Shown piece by piece: positions 8,007 through 16,663 of a DNA stretch of 49,353 bases (position 1 is its first letter; each line of letters begins with the position of its first letter). The stretch covers positions 1-49,353 of the forward strand of contig NZ_NPBY01000042.1 in assembly GCF_002272015.1 (NCBI RefSeq), read 5' to 3'. The stretch comes from Paenibacillus campinasensis (lineage in GTDB: Bacteria > Bacillota > Bacilli > Paenibacillales > Paenibacillaceae). The translations under genes and the position numbers were made by a program. The notes beneath the pieces are model-generated. The model made no database searches, was not told the origin of the DNA, and saw only the letters and a program-made list of their open reading frames with translations.

Positions 8007-11000
8007 TTACCAGGCAATGGTCATGCGAAGCCGGTCAAACATGACTGCAAGGTGAGCTCGGGTCAGAGATTCACCCGGCGGAATCTGAAAAGGCTCCCCT
8101 TCCATCCATCCCAGCTTCAGACCCAGAGCCAGTGCATTGCGAGACCATGACTTAACCTCCGATGCATAGGAATAATCCTGCAGTATGCGCTCCACTTCCT
8201 GTTCAGACAAGGCAACATCGCTTCCCGCAATAGACAAGGCGCGTGCGAGAATAACGCTGGCCTCCGCCAGGCTGATGTCCTGCCGGGGCTTAAACTTATG
8301 GTCCCCGTAACCCTGGACCAGTCCAAGCTCGGACGCAGCCTGCAGTGCAGACGCATACCATACGTTATCCGCCACATCGTCATACACGGTTTCCTGACGG
8401 TCCGTCCATAACCCCAATCCTCTTGCCAGAATGGCCGTGTATTCCGCTCGATTCACAGGATCGTCCGGAGCAAAATGTTTATCATCTCTCCCGTTCAGAA
8501 TGAGCTGCGAAGCCAGCCGCTCCACTGCCTCCTGTGCCCAGTGTCCATCCATATCCTGGAATGACACTCCAGCCGTCTGAATAATGGCTATGTTGCCAGG
8601 CCGCATGCTCGTCACACGAAGATAGCGTCCATCCCCATTCTCCATTACCTTGGTAGGGAGCGGCAGCAGAGAACCATCCTCCAGAATGAGAACCGCCACA
8701 GCGGAACCATCCCCCGTGTAAGGAACAGAAATGAGCCCCGGAACATGCCCGGAAAATCGGTTGATCGAATATGTCTGCTCATCGTGAACCAGGTACATCT
8801 GCAGGTTCAGGACAGGGTTCACAATAGTCGCGCCTGTCTGACGAGCAGCATTCTGTACCCTTCTTTGCGCCTCTGCAGAGCCCTGCTCGACTTTCAGTAC
8901 CAGCTTGACCTCCTGCTCTTGCAGCCCGTGCAGCTTCTTCACTTCGTTCAGATCAAGAGACTGAACAGGCAACCGATACACTGCTCCTGCGGTGACAACC
9001 TCCAGATCCAGCTTGTTGCTGCTTAACTGATTAAAGTGCGTCTCCGGCAGCTCCGTCTGCAGCGTATCAGCCTGACCCGTAAGGAACAACCGCAACGCAT
9101 TCTCCAGCTTATCCAGCCCTTCCAGCGGAAGATGGTCTTCGAAAGTGACCCGGGTAACTTGCTGTCCGTTGATCACTACGTTCTGCGCCTGAACTGCTTC
9201 TGTCACCACGCCCTCGACATGCACCCGCACCCCTTCCTCATGCTGTCCGGGAGGAGGAGAAGGATTAGGCGATGGTCCTGGTGAAGGAGCCGGTGTAGGC
9301 CCGGGATTCGGTCCCGGGTTTGGCCCTGGGTTTGGCCCTGGGTTCGGTCCTGGATTCGGTCCTGGACCGGGATTCGGTCCTGGGTTCGGTCCTGGGTTCG
9401 GCCCGGGATTCGGTCCAGGACCTGGTCCTGGACCTGGACCTGGGTTCGGCTCCGGCACATACGGAGCAATATGAATCTCTACCGTCGCCTCTTCAGAGTA
9501 CAGTTCACCGTCATACGCCCGGTATGTAAAAGTAACTGTACCGTGCTCCCCGCTGTCAGAGACATATTCAAAGCTGCCCGTCTGCGAATCAAAGCTTCTG
9601 ATCTCGCCTTGATCTGGCTGCTTCACGATCTCAAAGCTCAGGTCATCCTGATCATTATCCACATCCTTCGCCCGCAGTTGACCTTCAAGGACACGGCCTG
9701 CGACCGTGTTGAAGCTCATCTTCTCGGCTACAGGTGCGTCATTGACCGGATCGACCTGGATGCTGATCGTCGCGAAAGTTCCGGCGTCTTCGTACTCGTT
9801 ACCTGCCGTCCATGTCAGAGCGGCTGCTCCGTACCAGTCGGCGTCCGGCTCGAATACCAATCCTTTCGATTCGATCTCCCTCCACAGAATGCGATCACCT
9901 GCTGTTACACGCTGATGATCGAACCATAGCTCGCCGTTATCCGGCAGCGTACGGATATGAATCACGTATGGTTCGGTCCGATCCTCATTCTGATGTGCAA
10001 AATCCGCCCTGCTGAATGACAGCGGTGTATCTTCCATGCCGGATACGGTGCTGGACAAAGGCACGGGCACGGATTGGTAGATGAGACTGTCCGAAATCAC
10101 CTGTGTATTCTCGTTTCCTGCCTCATCCTTGATTTGAATATAGATCGTCTTCTGCTGATTTCCATCGTTCGGAAACGTCCATGGCTTCACGATCTCAACC
10201 GGTCCAGTTCCGACCGGATATTCGGACCATTCATTGTCTGGACTGTCCCATGAAGCCAGGTCGTCGCTCAATCGTACAGACAGCTTGGAGGAGCCTCCGG
10301 TGTCCTCCGCCTGAATGGTAACAGGCACCGCCAACAACGCAGAATATGCTGCTCCATCATTTAGGGTCACAACAGCTGTCGGCGCTGTTTTGTCGATCGT
10401 AAACCGGATCGTTGTCCCATTGCCCGCACGGTCTGTCACTGTCAGCTCATGGCTGCCTTCGCCGCTCACCGTCGATCCGCTTGTGAATGCAGCCCCGTCC
10501 AGCCACGCCTCGACGGCATCGGATACGTCATACGTAATCACTTTATCCGCGTTATATAAGAAGCCGTCGCTGACGCCTTGCACCCATGGCGCTGTAGTGT
10601 CGATCGTGAACTGCAACCTCGTTTCGTTGCCCGCCTGATCCTTCACAATCAGCTCATAACTGCCTTCGCTGCTGACTGCCGTTCCGCTAGCGATCCGGCT
10701 CCCGTTCAAGGTCGCTTCGACCGCATCGGCCTCGTCATACGTAATGATCTTATCCGCGTTGTAATAGTAACCGTCCTCTACGCCCTTTACCCAAGGGGCT
10801 GTTTTGTCGATCCCAAAGTGCAGTCTTGTTTCATTGCCCGCACGGTCGGTTACGATCAACTCGTGATCGCCTTCATCACTCACCGTCGCGCCGCTGGCGA
10901 AAGACCGGCCATTCAACGTCGCTTCTGCCGCGTCAGCCGTGTCATACGTAATGACCCGATCGGTATTGTACAAGCCCCCGTCATCCACTCCGCTTACCCA

Positions 11001-13004
11001 TGGCGCTGTTTTGTCGATGACAAAACGCACCGTTGTTTCATTGCCTGCATCGTCCCGAACGACCAGCTCGTAGCTGTCTTCGTCCCGTACGACGGTGCCG
11101 CTTGCAAAGGCGCGACCGTTTAACACGGCGGTTCCTTTGTCAAACGTGATCGTGACATCCGTGTTGGAATGACTCCCGTCGGTTATGCCCGTGACGACCG
11201 GCAAGGTGCGGTCCAGCTCAACGCTTGCGCTAAGGTCGGTCTCGTTATGCAAGCCGTCCCGCAGCTTGAGATACACGGTCTTCGGTCCATCCGTATCCTC
11301 GGCAAGCCTCCACACCCTGGACGCTGAGAAAGGCTCCCACGCATTCGCTGCCCATGTATTCGCATCGTTTGAGAGCTGCATTTCCATATTGCCAATACCA
11401 GCGCCATCATCGGCTGTTAATGTAAGCAATACCTGCGGGTCGTTGGTGTGCGTCCCCCCGCTGTTAATTGTGATGCTGCCGGTAGGCGCTGTCTGATCCA
11501 GCGCAATGCTGCTGTTGATCACGCGCTCATGACCCAGCTGATCCTTCAGCTTCATATACACCGTCTTGGCGCCATCGCCGGATGGCAGTGTCCAGGATGC
11601 CGTAGAGGAGAATGGCTCCGCTGCGCTCCAGGTCTGGCCATCATTAGACAGCTGCATCTCAATCCCGCCGATCCCGGCGCCATCATCGGCCGACAGCGTT
11701 AAGGTGACGGCTACGTCGCTCGTATAGCGCGCGCCCCCGTTAATGACGACGCTTCCCGTAGGCGCCGTACGATCGACCACCACCGTATTGCTGGTGATTG
11801 TATCACTGAGATTGCCCGCTTTATCTTTCAGCCACATGTACACTTGCTGATCGCCATCCGCCGGATCGAATGTCCAGCTGGCTGTATTGGAGAATGGCAC
11901 CCATGCTCCGCTTGCACAGGTAGTGTCCGAATGTGAGAAGCACATCTGATCGAGATGGTCATCAATTCCCGTAACAGCCAGGCTCACCGTGGAAGCACCG
12001 ACATAATCGGTTCCTCCGATCGTCCTTCCCGGCGTGATGCGCACATCTCCCGTCGGGTTAGTCGTATCCAGAATGACCTCTGCGGAATATATCCCCGATA
12101 ATGCGCCGTGGCTATCCCGGTACTGAACCATGATCCTCTTCACGCCATCTCCGCCCGGAACACTCCAGCGCTTCGTCTCCTGGAATAGCTCCCATTGATC
12201 CAGGTTCTGGCCCTCGTTGTATACATTCATCTCAATCGGGTCCTGTTCCGGGTCCGAAGCGGACAATCTTAAATCCACTTCCGCTGCATGGGTATACCCA
12301 TTGCCTTCGACGGACAGCGAACCCGTAGGAGGCGCGTTGACACCGTAGGTGATGACTAATTGCGGGCGATTCTCCGGCGTTCCATCTAGTTTAGAATAAA
12401 AGTACACTCTTCTTTCATGACTTGGAGCTGAACCCGGCTCAGGCCCTTCCGCCCCTCGGATCATAAAAGTCGCGGCCGGAGCTCCTCCGGACTGCAAACG
12501 ATCCTGCACATAACTTGAAACATCAAAGTCGTAAACAACACGTGCCTGGCTTGTAACCGGGAAATGCCCAGTAATGGTTACATCCTGGCTCGGTATAGTT
12601 GGCGGACTGCTCCATCCGCTTTCGTTCGAGCCATAAATCTCGAAATAAGGATTATTAACCGGAGAGCTGGCACTTTCCTGAGTCAACCTCAGTTCGATCT
12701 TCTCAATCGTTCTGCGAGCATCGATACCGCTCAGATCGAATTGAAGCACGCTTAGCGAAACAATGGGGTCCCCACCCTCATACTCGTACCCTGCGATATT
12801 GATCGATTTGCCTAGGACCGTTCCCATATCCGGCTCATAGAATGATGGGTTTGGGTTCACACCCCAGTATTCGATCGTCCTGCTTTGCGCGACAACGATG
12901 CTTTGCGTCCTATTGGGGTTGGCGTCAGCTGTCCTTTCATATGCCGGGTATACCAGCATACAGGTCAATAGAAAAACTAGCGCAACCGATATATATCGCC
13001 TCAT
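8007..13004 (-). CDS. Giant Ig-repeat S-layer-anchored surface protein (1665 aa)
   Basis: Exported surface protein. Signal peptide about residues 1-28. Residues about 30-220 form a DNRLRE-type beta-sandwich. Residues about 225-610 are Ig-like/OmpL47-type repeats ('TAPTGSVVINGG...VYMKLKD'). Residues about 611-880 are four near-identical modules ('APWVxGVxDGxxYNxD... ITYD... AGNET'). Residues about 975-1178 are cadherin-like/tandem-95 modules ('DPVNDAPVAEKMSFNT'). Residues about 1180-1250 are a Pro-Gly-Pro-Asn linker. A globular region (about 1255-1480) and three SLH domains (about 1481-1665) follow; SLH domains bind pyruvylated secondary wall polymer. A strong AGGAGG precedes the ATG. It lies 47 bp after the LuxR-type regulator gene on the same strand with no terminator between, so it is probably in the kinase-regulator operon. 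It is likely an adhesin or surface fibre; no enzyme motif was seen. Confidence 0.92.
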   Translation of the reverse strand: MRRYISVALVFLLTCMLVYPAYERTADANPNRTQSIVVAQSRTIEYWGVNPNPSFYEPDMGTVLGKSINIAGYEYEGGDPIVSLSVLQFDLSGIDARRTIEKIELRLTQESASSPVNNPYFEIYGSNESGWSSPPTIPSQDVTITGHFPVTSQARVVYDFDVSSYVQDRLQSGGAPAATFMIRGAEGPEPGSAPSHERRVYFYSKLDGTPENRPQLVITYGVNAPPTGSLSVEGNGYTHAAEVDLRLSASDPEQDPIEMNVYNEGQNLDQWELFQETKRWSVPGGDGVKRIMVQYRDSHGALSGIYSAEVILDTTNPTGDVRITPGRTIGGTDYVGASTVSLAVTGIDDHLDQMCFSHSDTTCASGAWVPFSNTASWTFDPADGDQQVYMWLKDKAGNLSDTITSNTVVVDRTAPTGSVVINGGARYTSDVAVTLTLSADDGAGIGGIEMQLSNDGQTWSAAEPFSSTASWTLPSGDGAKTVYMKLKDQLGHERVINSSIALDQTAPTGSITINSGGTHTNDPQVLLTLTADDGAGIGNMEMQLSNDANTWAANAWEPFSASRVWRLAEDTDGPKTVYLKLRDGLHNETDLSASVELDRTLPVVTGITDGSHSNTDVTITFDKGTAVLNGRAFASGTVVRDEDSYELVVRDDAGNETTVRFVIDKTAPWVSGVDDGGLYNTDRVITYDTADAAEATLNGRSFASGATVSDEGDHELIVTDRAGNETRLHFGIDKTAPWVKGVEDGYYYNADKIITYDEADAVEATLNGSRIASGTAVSSEGSYELIVKDQAGNETRLQFTIDTTAPWVQGVSDGFLYNADKVITYDVSDAVEAWLDGAAFTSGSTVSGEGSHELTVTDRAGNGTTIRFTIDKTAPTAVVTLNDGAAYSALLAVPVTIQAEDTGGSSKLSVRLSDDLASWDSPDNEWSEYPVGTGPVEIVKPWTFPNDGNQQKTIYIQIKDEAGNENTQVISDSLIYQSVPVPLSSTVSGMEDTPLSFSRADFAHQNEDRTEPYVIHIRTLPDNGELWFDHQRVTAGDRILWREIESKGLVFEPDADWYGAAALTWTAGNEYEDAGTFATISIQVDPVNDAPVAEKMSFNTVAGRVLEGQLRAKDVDNDQDDLSFEIVKQPDQGEIRSFDSQTGSFEYVSDSGEHGTVTFTYRAYDGELYSEEATVEIHIAPYVPEPNPGPGPGPGPGPNPGPNPGPNPGPNPGPGPNPGPNPGPNPGPNPGPNPGPTPAPSPGPSPNPSPPPGQHEEGVRVHVEGVVTEAVQAQNVVINGQQVTRVTFEDHLPLEGLDKLENALRLFLTGQADTLQTELPETHFNQLSSNKLDLEVVTAGAVYRLPVQSLDLNEVKKLHGLQEQEVKLVLKVEQGSAEAQRRVQNAARQTGATIVNPVLNLQMYLVHDEQTYSINRFSGHVPGLISVPYTGDGSAVAVLILEDGSLLPLPTKVMENGDGRYLRVTSMRPGNIAIIQTAGVSFQDMDGHWAQEAVERLASQLILNGRDDKHFAPDDPVNRAEYTAILARGLGLWTDRQETVYDDVADNVWYASALQAASELGLVQGYGDHKFKPRQDISLAEASVILARALSIAGSDVALSEQEVERILQDYSYASEVKSWSRNALALGLKLGWMEGEPFQIPPGESLTRAHLAVMFDRLRMTIAW
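9265..9455 (-). repeat. Pro-Gly-Pro-Asn linker repeat within the SLH protein
   Basis: Tandem 6-12-bp units encoding PGPNPGPGP-type repeats over about 65 residues (protein residues about 1180-1250). Such a tract is prone to copy-number change and gives a stiff, extended spacer between the Ig-like part and the wall-anchoring part. Confidence 0.85.
10380..11170 (-). repeat. Four-fold Ig-like module repeat within the SLH protein
   Basis: Tandem modules of about 65 residues share AP-W-V-x-GV-x-DG, ITYD, EA-x-LNG, SG-x-x-VS-x-EG and D-x-AGNET. High similarity between neighbours implies recent duplication and makes this stretch a recombination and assembly-collapse risk. Confidence 0.8.
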
Positions 13005-13051
13005 ACTCTAACCTCCTTGATCCGGACTCATGCCGGCGCATATCGCAATCA

Positions 13052-13690
13052 TTACCCTTCATCCTCGTTCAAAAGCCCCCACTTATCGCATTTATCAGCC
13101 AATTCCCTGCTTGATCGGCTCCAGTTGAATTTCTTCAAAATGCGACCCACATGCTTTTTGACGGCGGCCAGGCTGACCTGCAATTGTTCTGCGATTTGCA
13201 GCTGCGTCTTGCCTTCGACCATCAGGCTCAGCAGTTCGCGGTCCCCTTTATTGAGCAAGCTTCTCTTCTTCTCATATACAAGCTTCCTTAACCGGCTGCC
13301 GTATTTCGAAGTCGGATTGCTCATCGCCTCGTAGATCGTCTCGGGCAGCTTCTCGAAGTCGTATTTATACAAGTAGTCGTAGGCCCCGTTCATGAACGCT
13401 TCGTTAAAAATCTCATCATTATCATCCAATGTGCTAAGCATGATCACCTTCACATCAGGGTACTGAGTAGTAACATCCAGCGTGGCATCCACGCCGGTCA
13501 ACTCGGTATCATCTAGAAGGATATCCATCACCACAACATCGGCAGGCTGATCCTGGAGCACGGAGAAACAAGCCTCAATTGAAGCCGCACAGGCATATAA
13601 ATCGATTCGCTCATGCGCCTGAAAAAAGTGGCTGATTCCTTCCCTCCACTCAGGATCATCTTCCACATACAGAACTCGAATTTTACTCAT
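13052..13690 (-). CDS. LuxR/NarL-type response regulator (system A)
   Basis: Protein of 212 residues. The REC domain (about 1-125) has the acidic pocket E10-D11-D12, phosphoacceptor D56 in 'VVVMDILLDD' and the switch S/T in 'VIMLSTLDD'. A LuxR-type helix-turn-helix lies at about 145-200 ('LLSLMVEGKTQLQIAEQL', 'SLAAVKKHVGRILKKF'). It overlaps the upstream kinase gene by 8 nt, giving the usual translational coupling of a cognate pair. It is followed after 47 bp by the giant SLH gene. It is a candidate protein for the palindromes at 15175-15194 and 21204-21223, because LuxR-family regulators bind short inverted repeats near -45 (inference). Confidence 0.93.
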   Translation of the reverse strand: MSKIRVLYVEDDPEWREGISHFFQAHERIDLYACAASIEACFSVLQDQPADVVVMDILLDDTELTGVDATLDVTTQYPDVKVIMLSTLDDNDEIFNEAFMNGAYDYLYKYDFEKLPETIYEAMSNPTSKYGSRLRKLVYEKKRSLLNKGDRELLSLMVEGKTQLQIAEQLQVSLAAVKKHVGRILKKFNWSRSSRELADKCDKWGLLNEDEG

Positions 13691-15077
13691 TGTTTTCGCT
13701 ACCCTTTTTATATTGGAATGTTAGCATAACGGTGGTTCCCGCGTTCGGAGCACTCTTAACCTCTGCTTTGCCTCGATGGGCTCCCATGACCTTCTTCACC
13801 TGATACATGCCCAGCCCGAAATGCTTGCCGCTCCGATGCTTGGTCGAGTAGAACGGTTCAAATATGTTCTGCAGCTGCAAGCTGTTCATCCCCTGACCCG
13901 TGTCACGGATGATCACCTTGGCTTTATTCCGCCCGACTTCAAGCCCGACTTGAAGCGTCCCTCTCTCCTTCATCGCCTCAACCGCGTTGTTGCATATGTT
14001 CTGAAGACATTCCATCACGAGCATTCGGTCGATGAACAGCGTGATTGGCGCATAATGCTTGACAACTTGGATATCCGGATAAGCACCCAGCGGCTCCAGC
14101 ACTTCATCAAGAATGTCCGCGAGATTGGCATATTCCTTCCTCGGTTCAATCTTGCTGCTCACAACATGGGAGATGGTTGACATCGTGGCAATCATCGCTT
14201 CGTGCGTTTTTAACAGATTATCAACATGGGTGTCGATCTGGGCATAGTCTCCGTTCTGTACATTTTTGCGAATGTTCAGCGCATTCAGCTTGATTTTGCC
14301 GATAGCGTTTTTCAGAGAATGATGAATCAGTCCGGTGCCCACATGCACGGTGTGCATGGACTTTCTTGTAACCCCGAGAAATGCGTCGCGAAAATACAAA
14401 AACGCTACGGCCAGCAAGCCTGCAATCGAGACATAGGGAATCATCGACAGAAGTTGGTCGCTAAAAGGGGCAACAGAAAAGTGGTACATATTCAAAATGG
14501 CGACTGGAATAAGGAAGATAAGCGCAATGGAAGTATGAATGAGTCGTTGTTTGTCATCCTGTTCCCGGACAATGAATCGCACGGCCAGGTAGACGGTCAC
14601 CACCAAGTAAACCAGCCCCCACAATGCGACAAAACCGGTGTTCACTCGGTTCTCCAGCAGATCGGTTTGGAAGATTAACGTTATCCATATAGGTAGGCTA
14701 AGGGAGAGGAAGAGCCATCGTTGCTGTTGCACCACGCCATTGTACAGGAAGTAGAATACCGCGATGACGTAATAGGGAATGGTATTGACAGCAAGATTCA
14801 GCAGAGAGGTAAGCAGCAGCGAAGGTATAATGATAATCGAACTCATCTGCTGTTCGACCACGTATGGCAGCCACCCTTTCTCCAACACGACCTGAAGTCC
14901 TACAAGGCCTCCGCACATCATAAGCACAGATGCCCATAAGACAAGACGATTGGCTTTGTATTTCAACATAAAATAGGCGCCAACCGACGTTAAACTGAAG
15001 AAGAGAAACAGGAATTCAGCATAAAAGAACATGTAGACCCACCTTTGATCTAAATCGATGTTAAGCCAAGTATACAT
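13683..15077 (-). CDS. Membrane sensor histidine kinase (system A)
   Basis: Protein of 464 residues. The N-terminal ~235 residues hold seven or eight hydrophobic helices with no large extracellular domain, so sensing is probably intramembrane. The phosphoacceptor region is 'LIHHSLKNAIGKIKLNA' (about residues 248-265). The ATP-binding domain shows an N box 'NICNNAVEAM', a G1 box 'IRDTGQGM', an F box 'IFEPFYSTK' and a G2 box 'HFGLGMYQVKKVM'. All key motifs are intact. AAAGGAC lies 6 nt before the ATG. It is first gene of the operon with the LuxR-type regulator and probably the giant SLH protein. About 100 bp upstream lies a palindromic promoter element shared with the second SLH gene. Confidence 0.93.
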   Translation of the reverse strand: MYTWLNIDLDQRWVYMFFYAEFLFLFFSLTSVGAYFMLKYKANRLVLWASVLMMCGGLVGLQVVLEKGWLPYVVEQQMSSIIIIPSLLLTSLLNLAVNTIPYYVIAVFYFLYNGVVQQQRWLFLSLSLPIWITLIFQTDLLENRVNTGFVALWGLVYLVVTVYLAVRFIVREQDDKQRLIHTSIALIFLIPVAILNMYHFSVAPFSDQLLSMIPYVSIAGLLAVAFLYFRDAFLGVTRKSMHTVHVGTGLIHHSLKNAIGKIKLNALNIRKNVQNGDYAQIDTHVDNLLKTHEAMIATMSTISHVVSSKIEPRKEYANLADILDEVLEPLGAYPDIQVVKHYAPITLFIDRMLVMECLQNICNNAVEAMKERGTLQVGLEVGRNKAKVIIRDTGQGMNSLQLQNIFEPFYSTKHRSGKHFGLGMYQVKKVMGAHRGKAEVKSAPNAGTTVMLTFQYKKGSENNE

Positions 15078-15144
15078 GTTCTAGTCCTTTCTTAGTAGAC
15101 ACATTCCTAAAGATGAACAACGGTGAGACCAAGTGCATAACGTG

Positions 15145-15194
15145 AGAATATCATGGATGCTCGGGGCCCGGTAAGTGGACACTTTTATGTCTAC
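15145..15194 (-). promoter_or_regulatory. Palindrome-linked promoter of the system-A operon
   Basis: On the minus strand GTAGACA-N6-TGTCCAC (15175-15194) is followed immediately by TTACCG (15169-15174, -35-like), 18 bp, then TATTCT (15145-15150, -10-like). The palindrome centre is about 46 bp before the predicted start. The same arrangement recurs at 21175-21223. Both the weak -35 and the adjoining palindrome fit an activated promoter. Confidence 0.6.
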
Positions 15195-15483
15195 CTATAC
15201 CTGTATACTTTGGTCTGTTGCGACTGATTCCTTATCGTATCTCAAGCTTTGTGCTTGCTTCGAGCGATTGGAGCAGGCGGGCCCGTCCGCTCTACCTCGG
15301 AAAGCGAGTCGACGATCCGTTCAACAGCTTCCCGATCCTTGGGTTGATCCTCAAGCAGCATCAATTTCATCACTCCGCACGCTCACTCCCCTTTCCTCCA
15401 ATCCTCTTCTTATATCTACAGCCCAAATCCCATTGTACAAAGCGCCAATGAAAGATGAATGAAAGATATCGATCTGGTCATAG

Positions 15484-15513
15484 AAAAAAACCGTGCGACG
15501 CTGGGTCTCACGG
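15484..15513 (-). terminator. Terminator of the system-B operon
   Basis: CCGTG (15491-15495) pairs with CACGG (15509-15513). On the minus strand the hairpin is followed by seven Ts. It lies about 30 nt after the stop of the SARP-type regulator. Confidence 0.65.
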
Positions 15514-15541
15514 CGAGGATGTAACCTATGATGTTCCTGCA

Positions 15542-16663
15542 TTAATTCGACAGCAGCAGCTCCGCATACAGCGCTTTAAGTTCTTGTGAAGGATCGATGT
15601 TCAGCTCCTGGCGCAGCACCTTCTCGTACGACCGGTACAGCCTCTCGCACGATGACAGCTCCTTCTTGGCTGCATAGGCGCCCATCAGCAGGATGACGGT
15701 CTCCTCATCCAATTCATTGCGTGCATGCTGCTTGGCCAGCAATCCGATGGCCAAGTCTTCTTTGCGCTGCTCGATCAGCGCGCTGGCCAGCTTTTTGACC
15801 AATGCGGCATGCAGGGCGGACAGGCGTGAAGCATCGTTCAGCGCCCAGATATACCCCTTGTCGCCGAACAAATCGCCAACATACAGCTTCTCCGTCTCCA
15901 GACACCATTCCATATTGACGTTATCCATCGTGTCGATCTGTTTGAGACGCGCTTCAAATTCAACATAATCAATTATCGCATCATGCAGATCCAGCCCATA
16001 CCCGTCGGCATTCGACTGAATGACCGATTTGATGCCATGGGGCTCCAGCGCTTTGCGAAGCTGGTAAATCGACGTATTGAGATAGGTCTCCGCATTCTTC
16101 GATGGCATTTCCCCGAACACCTCAGCAACTAGCCGGGCCCGGGATACCATCCGGCCTCGCAGCATCAGGAGATAGGCAAACAGTTCCGCGCTTTTTCGAG
16201 ATTTCCATTTTACGCTCCCGGCCGCTGTTCGCACCTCAAATCCGCCCAAAGCAAAAATATGAACCGGTGGAGGAGTGGACGCCGCCGAAGCCGTCTCATG
16301 GAAATGATAGATGGCCTTCGCCCGCTTGATCGACTTCTCGACGCGTTCCAGCGACACCGGCTTCACGATATAATCAAGTGCCGACAGTTCGAATGCATCC
16401 AGCGCATAGCCCTTATGCGAAGTGACAAAAATGACATGCAGGTCAGGCCGCTGTGCAGCCATCCGTTCAGCAAACTGCATTCCGCTCTCCTGCGGCATGC
16501 TGATATCCACGAAAGCGACATGCACCTCATGCTCCTGGATGTACCGCGATGCAGAAGCCGTATCTGCAAAGCAGCCTGCAAGCTCGATGCCCGGGAGCTT
16601 GCGCAGCATTTTGCCCATAATGAGATGCATGGCCTTCTCGTCATCTATGACGATCACTCTCAT
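15542..16663 (-). CDS. Response regulator with SARP/BTAD output domain (system B)
   Basis: Protein of 373 residues. The REC domain (1 to about 120) has D7-D8, phosphoacceptor D53 in 'VAFVDISMP' and the conserved K in 'YIVKPVSL'. A winged-helix DNA-binding domain (about 140-210, 'FEVRTAAGSVKWKSRKSAEL...') is followed by a bacterial transcriptional activator (BTAD) helical domain (about 215-370, ending 'NIDPSQELKALYAELL'). REC-SARP proteins in Paenibacillus and Bacillus usually act with 7TM-type kinases. The ATG at 16663 overlaps the kinase stop as ATGA; a longer frame at 16684 has no better ribosome-binding site. The upstream kinase carries a frameshift, so the phosphorylation input may be off in this sequence. 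Confidence 0.9.
   Translation of the reverse strand: MRVIVIDDEKAMHLIMGKMLRKLPGIELAGCFADTASASRYIQEHEVHVAFVDISMPQESGMQFAERMAAQRPDLHVIFVTSHKGYALDAFELSALDYIVKPVSLERVEKSIKRAKAIYHFHETASAASTPPPVHIFALGGFEVRTAAGSVKWKSRKSAELFAYLLMLRGRMVSRARLVAEVFGEMPSKNAETYLNTSIYQLRKALEPHGIKSVIQSNADGYGLDLHDAIIDYVEFEARLKQIDTMDNVNMEWCLETEKLYVGDLFGDKGYIWALNDASRLSALHAALVKKLASALIEQRKEDLAIGLLAKQHARNELDEETVILLMGAYAAKKELSSCERLYRSYEKVLRQELNIDPSQELKALYAELLLSN

Larger units (their letters stand above)
15078..15541. other. Intergenic region: promoter of system A and terminator of system B
   Basis: No gene is supported. Two small frames (15175-15462 plus, 15351-15542 minus) lack ribosome-binding sites and overlap a terminator or the promoter. 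A GTAGACA half-site also lies at 15095-15101 near the kinase start. Confidence 0.6.

Noticed and set aside
15175..15542. Small frames on both strands between the two two-component systems
   Set aside because: They overlap the palindromic promoter or the system-B terminator and lack ribosome-binding sites.
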